64,000 nucleotides of DNA, from NCBI RefSeq assembly GCF_015062615.1, contig NZ_SUUH01000004.1:124001-188000 (forward strand), written 5' to 3'. The translations under genes and the position numbers were made by a program. Under the pieces are notes generated by a model. That model was not told the origin of the DNA, made no database searches, and saw nothing but the letters and a program-made list of their open reading frames with translations. Numbering within the stretch: the first letter of the stretch is position 1; each line of letters begins with the position of its first letter. This document shows, piece by piece, positions 8,979 through 17,256 of the stretch. Origin of the DNA: Denitrobacterium detoxificans. Its GTDB lineage: Bacteria > Actinomycetota > Coriobacteriia > Coriobacteriales > Eggerthellaceae.

Positions 8979-10631
8979 ATGACCTTTGCCGAACTCGTGG
9001 CGTTGGCCCTGGTGCAGCGTGGCGTAACCGATATCTTTGGCATTCCCGGTGCGGTGCTTCTGGACTTTCTCTATACCGCGGCCGAAAAGAACGTGCGCCC
9101 GCGCATTTCATACAACGAGCAGTCGGCGGCTTTTGCCGCCTGCGGCTATGCCCAGGCTGCGAGCTACGGCTGTGCTTTTGCCACCAAGGGTCCGGGCGCT
9201 ACCAACCTGCTCACGGGTATGGCCGATGCCTACTGCGAAGGTGCGCGCGTCCTGTTCCTTACCGCGCATGGCGGCCGCGCGCTTGTGGGGGAGCGTCGCC
9301 TTGCCACCAACCAGGAGGTCGACGTTGTAGCCATGGCGGCGCCCGTGGCCCTGGTGAGCGAGCGTGCCGACACGGTCGACGGGGCCGTCGACGCCCTCAT
9401 GTGCGCACTGACGGCCATGGATGCGCCCCGTGGTGGCCCTGCGTTTCTTGATATTCATGCAAGCCTTTGGTCGTCCGAGGTGCCCGAGCCGGTGCCCGAC
9501 GTCGCCCCTGCGCAACCTGCCTGCGAGGATGCGGCCGAGCTGGACGCGCAAGTCCGTGACTTCGTTGCCATGGCTTCGCGTCCCGTGGTGCTCGTGGGCC
9601 AGGGCGCGCGCACGGCCGATCCACGCGTCGTCCGCGCCTATCTGGCGTCGCTGGGTGCGCCCATTGTGTGCAGCAGGCCTGCACTTGATGTCGCCTGCGG
9701 ACTGCCCCATGCGTACGGATACGTGGGCTCGCGTGGCATCCGCGCCGCCAATCGCGTGCTTGCCCAGGCATCTCACTTGTTGGTCCTGGGCAACCGCATG
9801 GGCTTTCCCGATGCGTCGACGTCGTTCAGGCCGCTCGTGGACAACGTGTCCATTCTGCGTCTCGACGCTGACCCCGCAGAGCTTGCGCGCTCTTTTGGCG
9901 GTCAGGTCCGTGAGTGCGACCTGCGCGCGTTCTTTTTGGCCGTGGATATGCCCGAAAGGTCCGACATGCATGCGGAGTGGTTGGCTGCCTGCGACAGAAC
10001 GACCGCCCAGGTGGCGCATGCCGACGTGACGCCACCCGTGGCCGACCTCATGCGTCTGCTGGAGGGGCTGGACGAACGCGCCGTGCTTGCCGTGGATATT
10101 GGAAACAATTCGCATTGGCTCTCCATTGCCGCCCATGAGCTGGGGCTTCCTAACCATCAGCTGCATTCGCACTCCTTTGGCGCGCTGGGTTCGGCCCTCG
10201 GGCGTGCCATTGGTGCGGCGCTCGCGGGCGCACCCCACGTGGTTTGCACCATGGGTGATCAGGGCCTACAGATGAACTCGCAGGAGCTGCAGCTCGTACG
10301 CGACCTGAGGTTGCCCATCACCATCGTGGTCATGAACAACCACACGTCGGGCATGATCCGTGACCGCCAGCTGGATCGCGACGCCTTCCTGCTCACCACC
10401 AGCGACTCTGGCTACGGCGTGCCCGACCTCGCCTCCCTTGCCGCCGCCTACGGCCTGCCATACGCTCGCGCACGGGACCTTACGCGCGGTTCCGGCCCTG
10501 CGTTAACTCGCGCCGCCGCTCCGCTCGTTGTTGAGGTCTATGTGGACGGTACAATAGAGGCACAGCCCAACCTTCCGGCCGGGGCCCCGCTCGACCAGCA
10601 GACCCCACCGCTGGAACAGGGTGCGGAATAG
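8979..10631 (+). CDS. Thiamine-diphosphate-dependent enzyme, acetolactate-synthase-like
   Basis: 550 aa from ATG 8979 (GGGGAGGGG upstream, 1 nt after the previous stop). The three-domain layout of the ALS/pyruvate decarboxylase group is visible: Pyr domain with catalytic Glu47 in SYNEQSAA and GPGATNLLTGMADAY; middle domain; PP domain with the TPP/Mg motif GDQG near 427 followed by N at QMNSQELQ. It lacks the FAD-binding signs I would expect in true biosynthetic acetolactate synthase, and no small subunit or ilv genes are nearby. It likely decarboxylates or carboligates a 2-oxo acid made by the neighbouring aldolase (inference). Confidence 0.82.
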   Translation: MTFAELVALALVQRGVTDIFGIPGAVLLDFLYTAAEKNVRPRISYNEQSAAFAACGYAQAASYGCAFATKGPGATNLLTGMADAYCEGARVLFLTAHGGRALVGERRLATNQEVDVVAMAAPVALVSERADTVDGAVDALMCALTAMDAPRGGPAFLDIHASLWSSEVPEPVPDVAPAQPACEDAAELDAQVRDFVAMASRPVVLVGQGARTADPRVVRAYLASLGAPIVCSRPALDVACGLPHAYGYVGSRGIRAANRVLAQASHLLVLGNRMGFPDASTSFRPLVDNVSILRLDADPAELARSFGGQVRECDLRAFFLAVDMPERSDMHAEWLAACDRTTAQVAHADVTPPVADLMRLLEGLDERAVLAVDIGNNSHWLSIAAHELGLPNHQLHSHSFGALGSALGRAIGAALAGAPHVVCTMGDQGLQMNSQELQLVRDLRLPITIVVMNNHTSGMIRDRQLDRDAFLLTTSDSGYGVPDLASLAAAYGLPYARARDLTRGSGPALTRAAAPLVVEVYVDGTIEAQPNLPAGAPLDQQTPPLEQGAE

Positions 10632-10731
10632 GGGGCGTGTTCTTGTTTCATGCGGGCAAGGTAGGGTAATGGAGCTGGGGCAACAACCTGATGCCCCTGG
10701 TTCCGGTCGTCTTAGGGAAGGGAGTGGGTCC

Positions 10732-11835
10732 GTGAAGATATTGCGCGCAAAGACATCCAGCCTCTTTGAGGGTCGCCCGCTCACGGGAGCTCACCTTGCC
10801 AACACCAAGCTCAACGAAGCTGAGATGCGCGCCGGTGCCACGGTGCTCAAGAGCTACCCGCGCCGCCTGGTATTCGAGCTCACCAACCGTTGTAACCTCA
10901 ACTGCATCATGTGTGGCCGCAACTCCGCCAACTTTCAGCCCACCACGCTGGACATAGACACTTTCTGCAGCCTCGAGCCCATCATGGACCATGTGGAGGA
11001 GGTCACCCTTATGGGCTGGGGCGAACCCACGGTCAATCCCTGGTTCGCCGATATGCTTCAGGTCATAGCCGACCACGGTGCGCGCGCTTACTTCTGCACC
11101 AACGGCATGCGCTTGGACGCTCTTGTTGACAAGATCCTGGATACGCGCGTCGAGGTCTTTGCCGTGTCGGTGGACGGCGCCACGCAGGAGAGCAACGCCC
11201 GCATACGACGCGGCGCCGACCTGGACCGCATTTGCGAGTCCCTGCGCGAGCTCTTTCGTCGCGCCCAGGCCCGCGGCCAGGAGCCGCCCTGGGTCAACTT
11301 CGTGCTGTGCGCCATGCGCGAGAACATTGCCGAGTTGCCCGCCGTGGTCCGCCTTGCCCATGAGACCGGCGTGCGAGAGGTCAAGGTCGTCTACCTCACG
11401 GCCTTTGACGAAGCTCAGGCGCCAGGTGTCCTCTGGGGTCACGAGGACGAAGTTCGAGCCGGCTTTGACGCCGCCGTGAGTGAGGCCGAACGCCTGGATG
11501 TGGCCCTCAAGCTGCCCTACGTGCCTGGGCAGGACCCCGCTGGCGCCGCCCCGCACCGCCCGTGCTTCACGGCATGGCGCGACTTCTTCCTGGGCTCCGA
11601 TGGCTACGTGCGTCCCTGCATGTCCACCTCGCAGAAGCTCATGCGCTACGATGCGGGCGCCGACTTCCTTGCGATGTGGAACGCGCCTGAGTTCCAGCGC
11701 CTGCGCGCCACGGTCAACCAGGAGGGTGCGATGCCGCCGCAGTGTACGCGCTGTTACCAGTCGTCGCACTGCAACTGGAATCTGCGCTCGTCGTTTCTGC
11801 AGGTGGGGGAGGTATTCTCCCCAGAGTGGGAGTGA
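10732..11835 (+). CDS. Radical SAM protein with SPASM-type C-terminal cluster motifs
   Basis: 367 aa from GTG 10732, chosen for the GGGAG site before it; no ATG fits. The radical-SAM triad is CNLNCIMC (C54, C58, C61) in LTNRCNLNCIMCGRN, with GWGEPTVNP as the GGE-like SAM motif and SVDGA. The C-terminal part has further cysteines (CFTAW...RPC, then CTRCYQSSHC) typical of SPASM/twitch domains that bind extra 4Fe-4S clusters. It would cleave SAM to start a radical modification of the pathway intermediate or of a peptide; no short precursor peptide gene is seen next to it. About 100 nt separate it from the TPP gene. Confidence 0.85.
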   Translation: MKILRAKTSSLFEGRPLTGAHLANTKLNEAEMRAGATVLKSYPRRLVFELTNRCNLNCIMCGRNSANFQPTTLDIDTFCSLEPIMDHVEEVTLMGWGEPTVNPWFADMLQVIADHGARAYFCTNGMRLDALVDKILDTRVEVFAVSVDGATQESNARIRRGADLDRICESLRELFRRAQARGQEPPWVNFVLCAMRENIAELPAVVRLAHETGVREVKVVYLTAFDEAQAPGVLWGHEDEVRAGFDAAVSEAERLDVALKLPYVPGQDPAGAAPHRPCFTAWRDFFLGSDGYVRPCMSTSQKLMRYDAGADFLAMWNAPEFQRLRATVNQEGAMPPQCTRCYQSSHCNWNLRSSFLQVGEVFSPEWE

Positions 11836-11838
11836 GCC

Positions 11839-12780
11839 GTGCGCGTTCTGGAGATCATAGTTCCGGTCTTGTTCATGATCACGCTGGGGTACCTATCCCG
11901 CGTGACTGGCTACATTACGCGCGACCAGGCTGACGGTGCTAAGAACATTGCCTTCAAGGTGCTCTTCCCGTTCCTCATCTACAATGCGACCTTCCACGCC
12001 GATCTGCGCGCCGACTACATTCTCATCATCATCTTCATTTACCTGGCCTATATCGCGATTATGTTCTTGTGTGGGAAGGCCGGCGGCTGGGTGGGAGAGC
12101 GCTACCGGCGCACCGCCGGCTTTCTTGCGGCGACAACCGAGGGCGGCGGCGTGGCGCTTCCGCTCTACATCACGCTTGTGCCCTCCCAGCATATGCTCAA
12201 CATCGTCATGTTCGACATTGGCGGCATGTTTTGCGTGCTCAGCATCATCGCCTTTGTCGAGAAGAACGTGGCGGGTGCGGTGTCCCTGAAGACCGTGGTT
12301 GGGGCCATCGTCAAGAATCCCATCATCATCGCGATGGTCGTCGGCCTCACGCTCAACGCGCTGGGCGTGGGCCATGGCCTGACAAGCACGGGCCTTGCTG
12401 GCCTCAACGACGCCATTGCGTCCATGATCACCAAGCCCATCGAGGGCATCGTCCTCTTTGTGCTGGGCTACGAGCTTAGGCTCGAGATTCGCATGATAGG
12501 CCCGCTGCTACGCATGCTCGTCCTGCGCCTGGCCGCAGCTGGCGTCATTATTGGCGGCTTCTTCTTGCTCTTTGCCGACCGCATGGCGCAGTTGCCCTTC
12601 ATAGTGGCGGTGCTGCTGTACTTCCTGAGCCCACCCTCGTTCCTGATGCCGACGCTTGTGGGTCCTTATTGTGATACGGATGACGAGAAGAGCTTCATGT
12701 CCGCGTTTCTCCCGCTCAACGTGTTGCTCACGATTGTGGTCTACCTCGGCTTAGCCATCCTGGTGGGGTACGCTGGCTAG
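11839..12780 (+). CDS. AEC-family transporter (auxin efflux carrier/malate permease type)
   Basis: 313 aa from GTG 11839, three bases after the radical SAM stop. About ten hydrophobic segments arranged in two halves, with the family's features: GYLSRVTGYI at the start, TEGGGVALPLY after helix 4, and PPSFLMPTLV near the C terminus. AEC proteins move small organic anions or export metabolites across the plasma membrane. As last gene of the operon it may export the pathway product or import its acid precursor. Confidence 0.85.
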   Translation: MRVLEIIVPVLFMITLGYLSRVTGYITRDQADGAKNIAFKVLFPFLIYNATFHADLRADYILIIIFIYLAYIAIMFLCGKAGGWVGERYRRTAGFLAATTEGGGVALPLYITLVPSQHMLNIVMFDIGGMFCVLSIIAFVEKNVAGAVSLKTVVGAIVKNPIIIAMVVGLTLNALGVGHGLTSTGLAGLNDAIASMITKPIEGIVLFVLGYELRLEIRMIGPLLRMLVLRLAAAGVIIGGFFLLFADRMAQLPFIVAVLLYFLSPPSFLMPTLVGPYCDTDDEKSFMSAFLPLNVLLTIVVYLGLAILVGYAG

Positions 12781-12799
12781 GACATGCGAGCCTTGGTCG

Positions 12800-13414
12800 C
12801 TAGTTCTTGTCGCTCTCGGTCTCCAGCAGGGAAAAGACGTCATCCATGCTTCCCGTGTAGACCAGGCCCTGCATGCCTGCGCGGCGGGCGCCCTCGACGT
12901 TGACGGCGACGTCGTCCACAAAGAGGCACTCGGCGGGGTCGAGGCCGTAGGTGGTCGCGAGATGCTGGTATATGCGTTCGTCGGGCTTCATGAGGTGCAC
13001 GAGGGCCGAGATAATCATGCCGTCAAAGCACTCGTAGGCCGGCAGGCTCTTCTTGTAGTCGTCGAACTGCACGCCTGCGTTGGATAGCAGGTAGATGCCA
13101 TAGCCACGTGCCTTGAGCTCGCGGATGGCTTCTTCGGTGCCGTCAAAGAATTCCCTGCTCTCGTACCAGCGAAGAGCTGTCTGCATAGCTGCCTCGCCAA
13201 GATGTTCTGGCAGACGCTGTGCTGCGGTCCAGCCTACCGTCTGCACGTCTATGACGCCCGCGTCTTGCAGGGGCCACTCGCGGCCGTCGAACACCGCCGC
13301 TGCCACGAGCCGCGCATCGTCTTCGTCCTGCACGAATGGGCGCGCGAAGCCCACGGGATCGTACTTCATGAGGACGCCGCCCATGTCAAACACCACGTTG
13401 CGAATCTTGGCCAT
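12800..13414 (-). CDS. HAD-superfamily hydrolase, subfamily IA
   Basis: 204 aa from the ATG at 13414 (MAKIRNVVFDMGGVLMKYD). Two further in-frame ATGs lie upstream, but GGAGG is correctly spaced (9 nt) only for this one. Motif I DMGGVL (second Asp replaced by Gly, common in YihX-like proteins), motif II LLSNAG, Lys in MKPDERIY and motif IV FVDDVAVNVEGA are all present. A small phosphatase for a sugar or nucleotide phosphate; substrate unknown. Convergent with the operon ending at 12780. Confidence 0.85.
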   Translation of the reverse strand: MAKIRNVVFDMGGVLMKYDPVGFARPFVQDEDDARLVAAAVFDGREWPLQDAGVIDVQTVGWTAAQRLPEHLGEAAMQTALRWYESREFFDGTEEAIRELKARGYGIYLLSNAGVQFDDYKKSLPAYECFDGMIISALVHLMKPDERIYQHLATTYGLDPAECLFVDDVAVNVEGARRAGMQGLVYTGSMDDVFSLLETESDKN

Positions 13415-13542
13415 GCTCATCGCCTCCTTGCTCATAGTATATGCTTCTCGGTTCAGCGGGCTGCATTGACACTTACGAGCTGGTTGCGTTTGCCAAGGCA
13501 GAGGGCGTGTAACTCAACGACGAGCAAGCTTGATGCCATTGC

Positions 13543-13672
13543 GGGTGACAGAGGGTGACAGAGGGACGGTTCTTCCGTCACCTTTCTGCTGTCCTTCTGG
13601 CGCTCCATGCCGGGTCGTTGGTGACCTATTTCTAGGCCGCTGGGTGACAGCAGAACCGTCCCTCTGTCACCC
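13543..13672. repeat. REPIN-like inverted doublet
   Basis: Forward copy 13543-13582 (with an extra GAGGGTGACA partial duplication at its front) and reverse copy 13642-13672. The spacer matches that of the 2364-2500 element. Its right edge coincides with the anticodon stem of a tRNA relic, so the element seems to have replaced the 5' half of that tRNA. Confidence 0.85.
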
Positions 13673-13832
13673 GGGCTCATAACCCGAGGGTCGTTGGTTC
13701 GACTACGGCGGTACGCTGAAAGCGCACCGCCGGCTGCGGCGAGGGTCAAGGCTGCCCGAAGGGCCGAGCGGATTGTTGCGCAGCAAGAATCCGCGTAGCC
13801 TTGACGCGAGCGAATCCGACCTCCCGCGACCA
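13672..13832 (+). pseudogene. Initiator tRNA-fMet(CAU) relic, 5' half lost, T loop interrupted
   Basis: The anticodon arm CGGG-CTCATAA-CCCG has the three G-C pairs typical of initiator tRNA and anticodon CAT at 13678-13680. The variable loop GGGTC and T stem GTTGG follow, then TTCGA at 13698-13702. The rest of the T loop and stem (AT, CCGAC) resumes at 13814, followed by CTCCCGCG and ACCA ending at 13832. Joining the two pieces restores TTCGAAT and a T stem with pairs GTTGG/CCGAC. The D arm and 5' acceptor strand are absent; REP sequence stands there instead. There is one extra base in the acceptor strand. Non-functional as a tRNA by inspection. Confidence 0.6.
13703..13813. other. 111-bp hairpin-rich insert inside the tRNA relic
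   Basis: Lies between the two halves of the T loop and is bordered by CGA on both sides (a possible 3-bp target duplication). It can fold into several stems: 13706-13733 (CGGCGGTACGC / GCGCACCGCCG, one mismatch); an enclosing stem GTCAAGGCT (13745-13753) / AGCCTTGAC (13797-13805); inside it GCCC-GAA-GGGC; and GCGGATT (13768-13774) / AATCCGC (13788-13794) topped by TTGC-GCA-GCAA. No coding capacity. Different in sequence from the GGGTGACAGA repeats. Confidence 0.6.
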
Positions 13833-13843
13833 AATGTTTGCAG

Positions 13844-13866
13844 GCTAGCTAATCGGCTAGCTTTTT
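13844..13866 (+). terminator. Rho-independent terminator after the tRNA relic
   Basis: GCTAGC (13844-13849), 6-nt loop, GCTAGC (13856-13861), then five T. Placed 12 nt after the ACCA end, as expected for a former tRNA transcription unit. Confidence 0.65.
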
Positions 13867-13941
13867 GTTTCGGCCTTGGGGTTTCAGAATGATTCCCGTT
13901 TTCGGTAAGCATTCCCGCATTTTGTATCATGGCATTGATGA

Positions 13942-14055
13942 TGCCAACGCGTCGGACGGCATGCCGATTGCATCCTCAAGGGCATCAAGGCCTTCGGTCG
14001 AGGCGCGCCTCAGCTTGATGATGTCACCGTGGTTGTTCTAGCCATAAGCGAATAG
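13942..14055 (+). pseudogene. C-terminal relic of a SpoIIE/PP2C-type phosphatase
   Basis: The frame ending at TAG 14053-14055 reads ILKGIKAFGRG then APQLDDVTVVVLAISE, the classic last strand of SpoIIE/RsbU-type phosphatases with the metal-binding DD (usual form DDxTxxVL). Upstream the frame breaks at a stop near 13941, while another frame reads GIDDANASDGM, like the preceding conserved loop, so a frameshift is likely. The partner genes of such a phosphatase, a STAS antagonist and an anti-sigma kinase, lie at 16458-17201. Only about 35 codons remain. Confidence 0.4.
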
Positions 14056-14069
14056 GGGTGATGGGGTCG

Positions 14070-14699
14070 ATGAACGTGTATGACTTTGATGGGACGATCT
14101 TCCGCGGCGACTGCGCGATAGGATTCGCCTTCTGGTGCATGAATCGTCATCCGAAGCTGTGGTTTACCTATTTCCCCCGCGCTATCGGCAGCTTCGTTCA
14201 GCATAAGAGGGGGAAGGTGCCGAACTATCACATGCAATCTGCGATGTTCAGCTTTCTCACGAAGATTGACGACTTCGATGAACAGATAGAACGCTATTGG
14301 GATAAGAACGAGAAGAAGATATCTGATTGGTATCTGGCTCAGAAGAGACCAGACGACCTTATCATTAGCGCTTCGCCATCATGCATCATCGGCCCCATCG
14401 CTAAGCGTCTCGGCGTGAACTACAGGGCATCGGAGTATGACCGCGAATACGGTGTGTTCGTGGATAACCTCATGTACGCAAGGGAAAAGTCCCTGTTCAT
14501 GATTGACAACGATCTGCCCGAGATTGAGAACTTCTACTCCGATTCTCTCGCGGATACGCCTATGGCGTTGTGTGCGGAGAAGGCTTACTTTGTAACTAAT
14601 AACGCGAGCACCGTGATTGACTGGCCGGAACTTGACGAAGCTACGACGGAGAAGGTTATGCGGAAGATCGACACCGGCTGGGACATCCACATCAGGTAG
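14070..14699 (+). CDS. HAD-family phosphatase (phosphoserine-phosphatase-like, IB type)
   Basis: 209 aa from ATG 14070 (MNVYDFDGTIFRGDC); GTG 14058 and ATG 14061 are alternative starts in the same frame, but GGGGTG fits 14070 best. Motif I is DFDGT, motif II ISASPS, and FYSDSLADTPM is the IB-type motif IV with two Asp. The inserted helical cap between residues 25 and 90 is Trp/Tyr/Phe rich. A phosphatase for a small phosphate ester. It is 9 nt ahead of the FGGY kinase, so the two are probably co-transcribed and act on related metabolites. Confidence 0.82.
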   Translation: MNVYDFDGTIFRGDCAIGFAFWCMNRHPKLWFTYFPRAIGSFVQHKRGKVPNYHMQSAMFSFLTKIDDFDEQIERYWDKNEKKISDWYLAQKRPDDLIISASPSCIIGPIAKRLGVNYRASEYDREYGVFVDNLMYAREKSLFMIDNDLPEIENFYSDSLADTPMALCAEKAYFVTNNASTVIDWPELDEATTEKVMRKIDTGWDIHIR

Positions 14700-14708
14700 G
14701 GTGCTGCC

Positions 14709-16304
14709 ATGTACGTGATCGTCTATGACTTTGGAACCAGCAATCTGAAGACCTGCCTCTTCGACATTGATTCGGAGATGCGAATGGCCGCAAGCTCCAC
14801 TGCTTCTTACAAAACCTACATCCTCGAAAACGGGGGTGCGGAGCAGGATGTAGATGAGTGGTGGCAGGCTGTTTGCTCGACCACGAAAAAGCTGTTCGAG
14901 AAGACGGATGTAACGCCTGATCAAGTTTCGGGAATGGCATTCTGCGCGCAGATGATGAGCGTGGTGCTGGTTGACAAACGGGGTGAAGCGCTTAGGAGGC
15001 CCATGAATTTCATGGACCAGAGGGCCGTGCGCGAATTCGAGGAGTGCATGGGTAAGGGGCTCGTGAAAATTTCAGGTGGCAACTTACGCAAGATAGCTCG
15101 CAACTTGAAGGTCAACCATGGCGTGGCGCTGAGCGTGAAGGATCCCGTGTGGAAATACAAGTGGGTTGAACGCAACGAACCAGAGGTATTTGAGCAGGTC
15201 TATGCATGGTTGGATGCGAGTGATTACCTAAGGATGCGCTGCACGGGCAAGATTGCGAGGACTCCAGATACTGCTTTCGCCACCTTCCTCTACGATACTC
15301 GCGAAGGCAAGGAAGGCTGGAATGAGGGTCTCGTTCGAATGTATGGGGTTAGGCCCGAGCATCTTCCTTCCCTTGTCGAGTGCACCGATCTTGTTGGGGG
15401 TCTAACCGAGGAGGCGGCGCGTGACCTTGGCCTCAAGGCGGGCACCCCGGTGTTCGGTGGTGGGGGAGACACCTCCTTCTCTAGTATTGGCGCGGGCGCG
15501 ACGGCGCTTGGAGACACGCATATCTACGTTGGGACGTGTGGATGGGTTTCGACGTTCCTCGACCATCAGAAGGCGGATGTCGTCAACATAATGACGGGCG
15601 TGCTGTCGGCTCAGCGCGGTTATTTCAACTACTATGCCGAGCTTGCGACGGCTGGCAAATGCTTCGATTGGGTGAAGAATCATCTTGCGTTGGATGAGAT
15701 AGGCGTCTTCCTGGAAGAGGCTACGGTGGCGGATGACGTGGAGAGCAAATACACGAGCCTCTACGACTATCTTTCTGCGGAAGTTAGCAAGGTGCCTCCC
15801 GGAGCGAATGGCGTCATCTTTACGCCGTGGCTGCAAGGTTGTCGGTGCCCGTTCGAGGATTCGGCAGCGGCGGGCATGTTCTTCAACATTCGCCTCGAGA
15901 ACGGCAAGCGGGACATGATACGTGCTGTTCTCGAAGGAATCTGCTACCACTTGCGCTGGATGCTTGAATGTATGTCGCGTAAAGTAAAGACGTCGAATCC
16001 AGTGCGGTTCGTCGGCGGTGGGGCGCTTTCGCCTGTCACGTGTCAGATGCTTGCTGATATTACGGGACGCACGGTCGAGACTATCGATGGTGCACAGCAA
16101 GTTGGGGCTGCGGGCGCCGCTCTTGTTGTCGCGGCGGGGATAGAGGGGATTGATGTGTTGCAACTGGCGAAGCGGTTTGCTAAGCCGAACCATTCTTATG
16201 TCCCAAATCCCGAAAACAAGGCCGTATACGATCGTAACTACAAGGTGTTCAAGAAGCTCTACAAGTCGAATGCTGCTCACTTTAGAGCGTTGAATAGGCC
16301 GTAA
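14709..16304 (+). CDS. FGGY-family carbohydrate kinase (xylulokinase-like)
   Basis: 531 aa from ATG 14709. The two actin-like ATPase domains of sugar kinases are evident: phosphate-1 loop DFGTSNLKTCLFD at residues 7-19, MNFMDQRA near 100 (substrate-side region), phosphate-2 GGGGDTSFSSIGAGA near 255, and the adenosine motif GGGALSPVTCQMLADITGR near 440. It phosphorylates a pentulose, polyol or similar compound in the cytosol with ATP. Substrate cannot be told from the motifs. Pairing with a HAD phosphatase is unusual, since the two would oppose each other on one substrate. Confidence 0.85.
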   Translation: MYVIVYDFGTSNLKTCLFDIDSEMRMAASSTASYKTYILENGGAEQDVDEWWQAVCSTTKKLFEKTDVTPDQVSGMAFCAQMMSVVLVDKRGEALRRPMNFMDQRAVREFEECMGKGLVKISGGNLRKIARNLKVNHGVALSVKDPVWKYKWVERNEPEVFEQVYAWLDASDYLRMRCTGKIARTPDTAFATFLYDTREGKEGWNEGLVRMYGVRPEHLPSLVECTDLVGGLTEEAARDLGLKAGTPVFGGGGDTSFSSIGAGATALGDTHIYVGTCGWVSTFLDHQKADVVNIMTGVLSAQRGYFNYYAELATAGKCFDWVKNHLALDEIGVFLEEATVADDVESKYTSLYDYLSAEVSKVPPGANGVIFTPWLQGCRCPFEDSAAAGMFFNIRLENGKRDMIRAVLEGICYHLRWMLECMSRKVKTSNPVRFVGGGALSPVTCQMLADITGRTVETIDGAQQVGAAGAALVVAAGIEGIDVLQLAKRFAKPNHSYVPNPENKAVYDRNYKVFKKLYKSNAAHFRALNRP

Positions 16305-16457
16305 ACCATTGGGGTGGCGGGTTTGCCCCGCCCTCGTTCGACGCGCAGAAAGAAGACGTTTAGATGCGCGATTGCGCCCATGATTGTCATTCGGCCTTCG
16401 TGGCTCTAAGCTGATGGCAGTGCAAGGTTGCCTGCCGTTAAGGAATAGGGGGAGAAA

Positions 16458-16757
16458 ATGGTTCTGACGACGGAAAAGAAGGAATCAGACCTAATCGTGC
16501 ACATAAGCGGGGAGGTCAATACGCAGACTGCGCCCGAGCTAGATGCGCTTCTCGAGAAGGAATTGCCTGGCGTGCGGGCGTTGACTTTGGATTTCGCTGA
16601 ATGCGACTGCGTGACGTCTGCCGGTCTGCGCGTGCTTCTCAAGACCTTCAAGCGAATGAAGGCATCGAATGGCTCCATGAATTTTGAAAACGTTTGCAAG
16701 GGCATCATGGACGTCTTCCGAATTACTGGCTTGGACAAAGTGTTTGGCCTGCGGTAA
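16458..16757 (+). CDS. STAS-domain anti-sigma factor antagonist
   Basis: 99 aa from ATG 16458 with GGGGGAG before it. Single STAS domain: LIVHISGEVNTQTAPELD, then LDFAECDCVTSAGLRVLLKTF. The Ser in TSAGLR is the position phosphorylated by the cognate kinase in SpoIIAA/RsbV proteins. It would bind the anti-sigma factor encoded 30 nt downstream when unphosphorylated, freeing a sigma factor or another target. A phosphatase to reactivate it survives here only as a relic (13942-14055). Confidence 0.88.
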   Translation: MVLTTEKKESDLIVHISGEVNTQTAPELDALLEKELPGVRALTLDFAECDCVTSAGLRVLLKTFKRMKASNGSMNFENVCKGIMDVFRITGLDKVFGLR

Positions 16758-16787
16758 GCATGGATTGCTCTTGGGGCTTAAAGAACC

Positions 16788-17201
16788 ATGGCCGAAGAAC
16801 AGGTGCTGAAAATACCTGCTGAACTAGACCGCGTTGATGAGGTCCTGGACTTCGTCGGTTCCCTTGTCGACGCCCATGGCGTTACGCCCGACGCTCGCAT
16901 GCAGTTGCGGACTGCCGTGGAAGAGATGTATGTGAACATCGCTCATTATGCGTACCCTCTAGGTGACGGATGGGCGGAAATACGCGGTAGCGTGGGCGAT
17001 GGCATGGTGACGTTAAGGCTCATTGATTCCGGAACGCCCTTCGACCCCCTGGCAAAGCCGGATCCCGACATAACCCTTTCGGGGGAGGATCGCGAAATCG
17101 GCGGTTTAGGCATACTGATGGCGAAAAGCATGGTGGATGAAATTGAATACGTATATCGCGACGGGTGCAACCAGCTGACGCTGCGCAAACGCTTTTCGTA
17201 G
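16788..17201 (+). CDS. HATPase_c anti-sigma factor (RsbW-like kinase)
   Basis: 137 aa from ATG 16788. GHKL ATPase motifs: N box VEEMYVNIAHYAY near residue 44, G1 box LIDSGTPFDPL near 83 and G2 box EIGGLGILMAKSMVDE near 107. Such proteins bind a sigma factor and phosphorylate the STAS antagonist. No sigma gene lies nearby, so the target is encoded elsewhere or is not a sigma factor. A REP copy begins two bases after the stop codon. Confidence 0.88.
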   Translation: MAEEQVLKIPAELDRVDEVLDFVGSLVDAHGVTPDARMQLRTAVEEMYVNIAHYAYPLGDGWAEIRGSVGDGMVTLRLIDSGTPFDPLAKPDPDITLSGEDREIGGLGILMAKSMVDEIEYVYRDGCNQLTLRKRFS

Positions 17202-17202
17202 A

Positions 17203-17231
17203 GGTGACAGGGGGACGGTCCTTTTGTCACC
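17203..17231. repeat. REP, single forward copy
   Basis: Forward REP with arms GGTGACA / TGTCACC, two bases after the stop of the anti-sigma gene. A partial second copy (GGGGTGACAGGG, about 17249-17259) forms the left border of the duplicated vanX segment. Confidence 0.8.
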
Positions 17232-17256
17232 TTGTTTGTTCGACTTAGGGGTGACA

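Noticed and set aside
10648..11769. Long minus-strand frame opposite the radical SAM gene
   Set aside because: Antisense to the radical SAM protein with complete Cys motifs; composition typical of a GC-rich shadow frame.
13453..13833. Protein-coding frame across the REPIN and tRNA relic
   Set aside because: It would translate repeat and tRNA sequence; the RNA-like structure explains the region better.
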